DNA from: Pseudomonadota bacterium
GTDB lineage: Bacteria > Pseudomonadota > Alphaproteobacteria > Rhizobiales > Phreatobacteraceae
DNA: 6,297 nucleotides
Assembly: GCA_023416965.1 (NCBI GenBank)
Contig: JAEZGJ010000172.1
Location: forward strand, 1 to 6,297
Direction: 5' to 3'
Both the position numbers and the translations under genes were made by a program. Numbering within the stretch: position 1 is the stretch's first letter; every line of letters starts with the position of its first letter. This document shows, piece by piece, positions 5,708 to 6,297 of the stretch. The notes beneath the pieces are model-generated. The model was not told the DNA's origin. It saw only the letters and a list, made by a program, of their open reading frames with translations, and ran no database searches.

Positions 5708-6274
5708 TCAGGATGCCCGGCGCGGCCGGCGCGCGAGCTCCACGGGTGGGGTGGCACGCAGCCGGTCGACCACCTCGGAAAAGGGATCGGCGGCGGAGGC
5801 CAGCAGGTTCGCCGCGGCCTCGGCGGCATCTATGCCGACGCGCGGCCCGGTCCAGCCCGGCGGCTCCGTGTCGGAGATGAGGCCCCGCACGCCGGGAATG
5901 TCGGGAAAGAGCCAGGACTTGCCGTTGGCGGCGCGGTGGATCTCGACCTTCGGATGGGCCTCGCGCTTGAAGCCCTCGACGATGACGAGATCGACCGGCG
6001 AGAGCCGCGCCAGCAGATCGGCGAGCCGCGGCTCCTCTTCCTCCCGCAGCTCGTGCATCAGCGCCCAGCGGCGGCCGGAGGCGACGAGCACCTCGCTCGC
6101 TCCCGCCTCCCGATGGGCGTGGGAATCCTTGCCCGGCTGGTCGATGTCGAAGGCGTGGTGGGCGTGCTTGACGGTGGAGACGGCGAGGCCCCGCCGGGTT
6201 AGCACGGGGATGACCCGCGCCAGCAGCGTCGTCTTGCCCGCCCCGCTCCAGCCCGCCAGTCCCACCACCTTCAT
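5708..6274 (-). CDS. mobB: Molybdopterin-guanine dinucleotide biosynthesis adaptor MobB
   Basis: MobB is a GTP-binding P-loop protein thought to assist MobA in making the guanine dinucleotide cofactor; it is helpful rather than essential in E. coli. The protein has 188 residues, near the usual length. The P-loop GWSGAGKTT is at residues 8-16. STVKHAHHAFDID (33-45) followed by GKDSHAHREAGA (48-59) is the family signature. DLVIVEGFKREAHPKVEIHR (95-114) carries the Walker B-like acid and the conserved VEGFK. Residues 78-81 (EEEE) are an acidic patch between these. The ATG at 6274 is preceded by GGGAGG about 10 bases away. The gene is followed by moeA after 4 bases, so they form one transcription unit. 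MobA is encoded separately on the other strand. Confidence 0.94.
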   Translation of the reverse strand: MKVVGLAGWSGAGKTTLLARVIPVLTRRGLAVSTVKHAHHAFDIDQPGKDSHAHREAGASEVLVASGRRWALMHELREEEEPRLADLLARLSPVDLVIVEGFKREAHPKVEIHRAANGKSWLFPDIPGVRGLISDTEPPGWTGPRVGIDAAEAAANLLASAADPFSEVVDRLRATPPVELARRPRRAS

Positions 6275-6297
6275 CGCGCCTGCGCCTCCCGCTTCTG
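6271..6297 (-). CDS. Possible 3' end of an upstream gene overlapping mobB
   Basis: On the minus strand the last eight codons of the window read QKREAQAR and end in a TGA that overlaps the mobB ATG as ATGA. Such overlaps are common in tightly packed operons, and the same arrangement is seen between tupB and tupC. The piece is too short to identify; a molybdopterin biosynthesis gene would fit the context, but this is a guess. It could equally be an untranslated leader that is open by chance. Confidence 0.3.
   Translation of the reverse strand, partial: QKREAQAR

Noticed and set aside
5704..5829. N-terminal extension of the moeA frame into mobB
   Set aside because: The 42 extra residues are proline- and tryptophan-rich and lie over the mobB 3' end; the family begins near MAQLSSDQF, as chosen.
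4564..5880. Plus-strand frame of 438 codons opposite moeA
   Set aside because: It is the shadow of moeA; its sequence shows no family motif and consists of Gly, Ala, Arg and Asp-rich filler.
1..6297. Mobile elements, CRISPR arrays, RNA genes or a molybdenum cofactor riboswitch
   Set aside because: No transposase-like frame, spaced repeats or tRNA/rRNA were seen. The only gaps above 50 bases are 459-548 and 2868-2927, too short for a Moco-type riboswitch and without its fold by eye.

Overview
The window is very GC-rich, with most third codon positions G or C. Genes are tightly packed and several start with GTG. The gene content and the FdhD and MoeA variants suggest an alphaproteobacterium, probably of the Hyphomicrobiales (Rhizobiales). 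That placement is inference from style and family resemblance; no taxonomic marker gene is present.

The whole window concerns uptake of tungstate or molybdate and its insertion into the pterin cofactor. On the minus strand at the left edge (1-458) is the first part of a transcription regulator, with an excisionase-type DNA-binding domain followed by the start of a probable ligand-sensing domain. A 90-base divergent control region (459-548) separates it from a plus-strand transport operon in the order permease, ATPase, binding protein (tupB 549-1250, tupC 1247-1984, tupA 2010-2867). After a 60-base gap come fdhD (2928-3800, formate dehydrogenase accessory sulfurtransferase) and mobA (3805-4431, GMP transfer to molybdopterin).

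Converging on mobA from the right is a minus-strand pair, mobB (5708-6274, GTPase partner of MobA) and moeA (4435-5703, metal insertion into molybdopterin). The mobA and moeA stop codons are only 3 bases apart and both lie in one 11-base palindrome. At the right edge the last 27 bases may hold the tail of another minus-strand gene overlapping mobB by ATGA.

Read together, the Tup system would import tungstate (possibly also molybdate), MoeA would insert the metal into molybdopterin, MobA with MobB would convert it to the guanine dinucleotide form, and FdhD would help deliver sulfurated cofactor to a formate dehydrogenase. No formate dehydrogenase structural gene is in view, but this set predicts a W- or Mo-bis-MGD enzyme elsewhere in the genome. 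I see no mobile element, CRISPR array, tRNA or rRNA, and no gene-free stretch longer than 90 bases. The most notable points are the FdhD variant, which lacks the usual CxxC and has a different CxxC elsewhere, the regulator with its candidate operator, and the binding-protein-last order of the transporter. I do not see a wholly unknown system.
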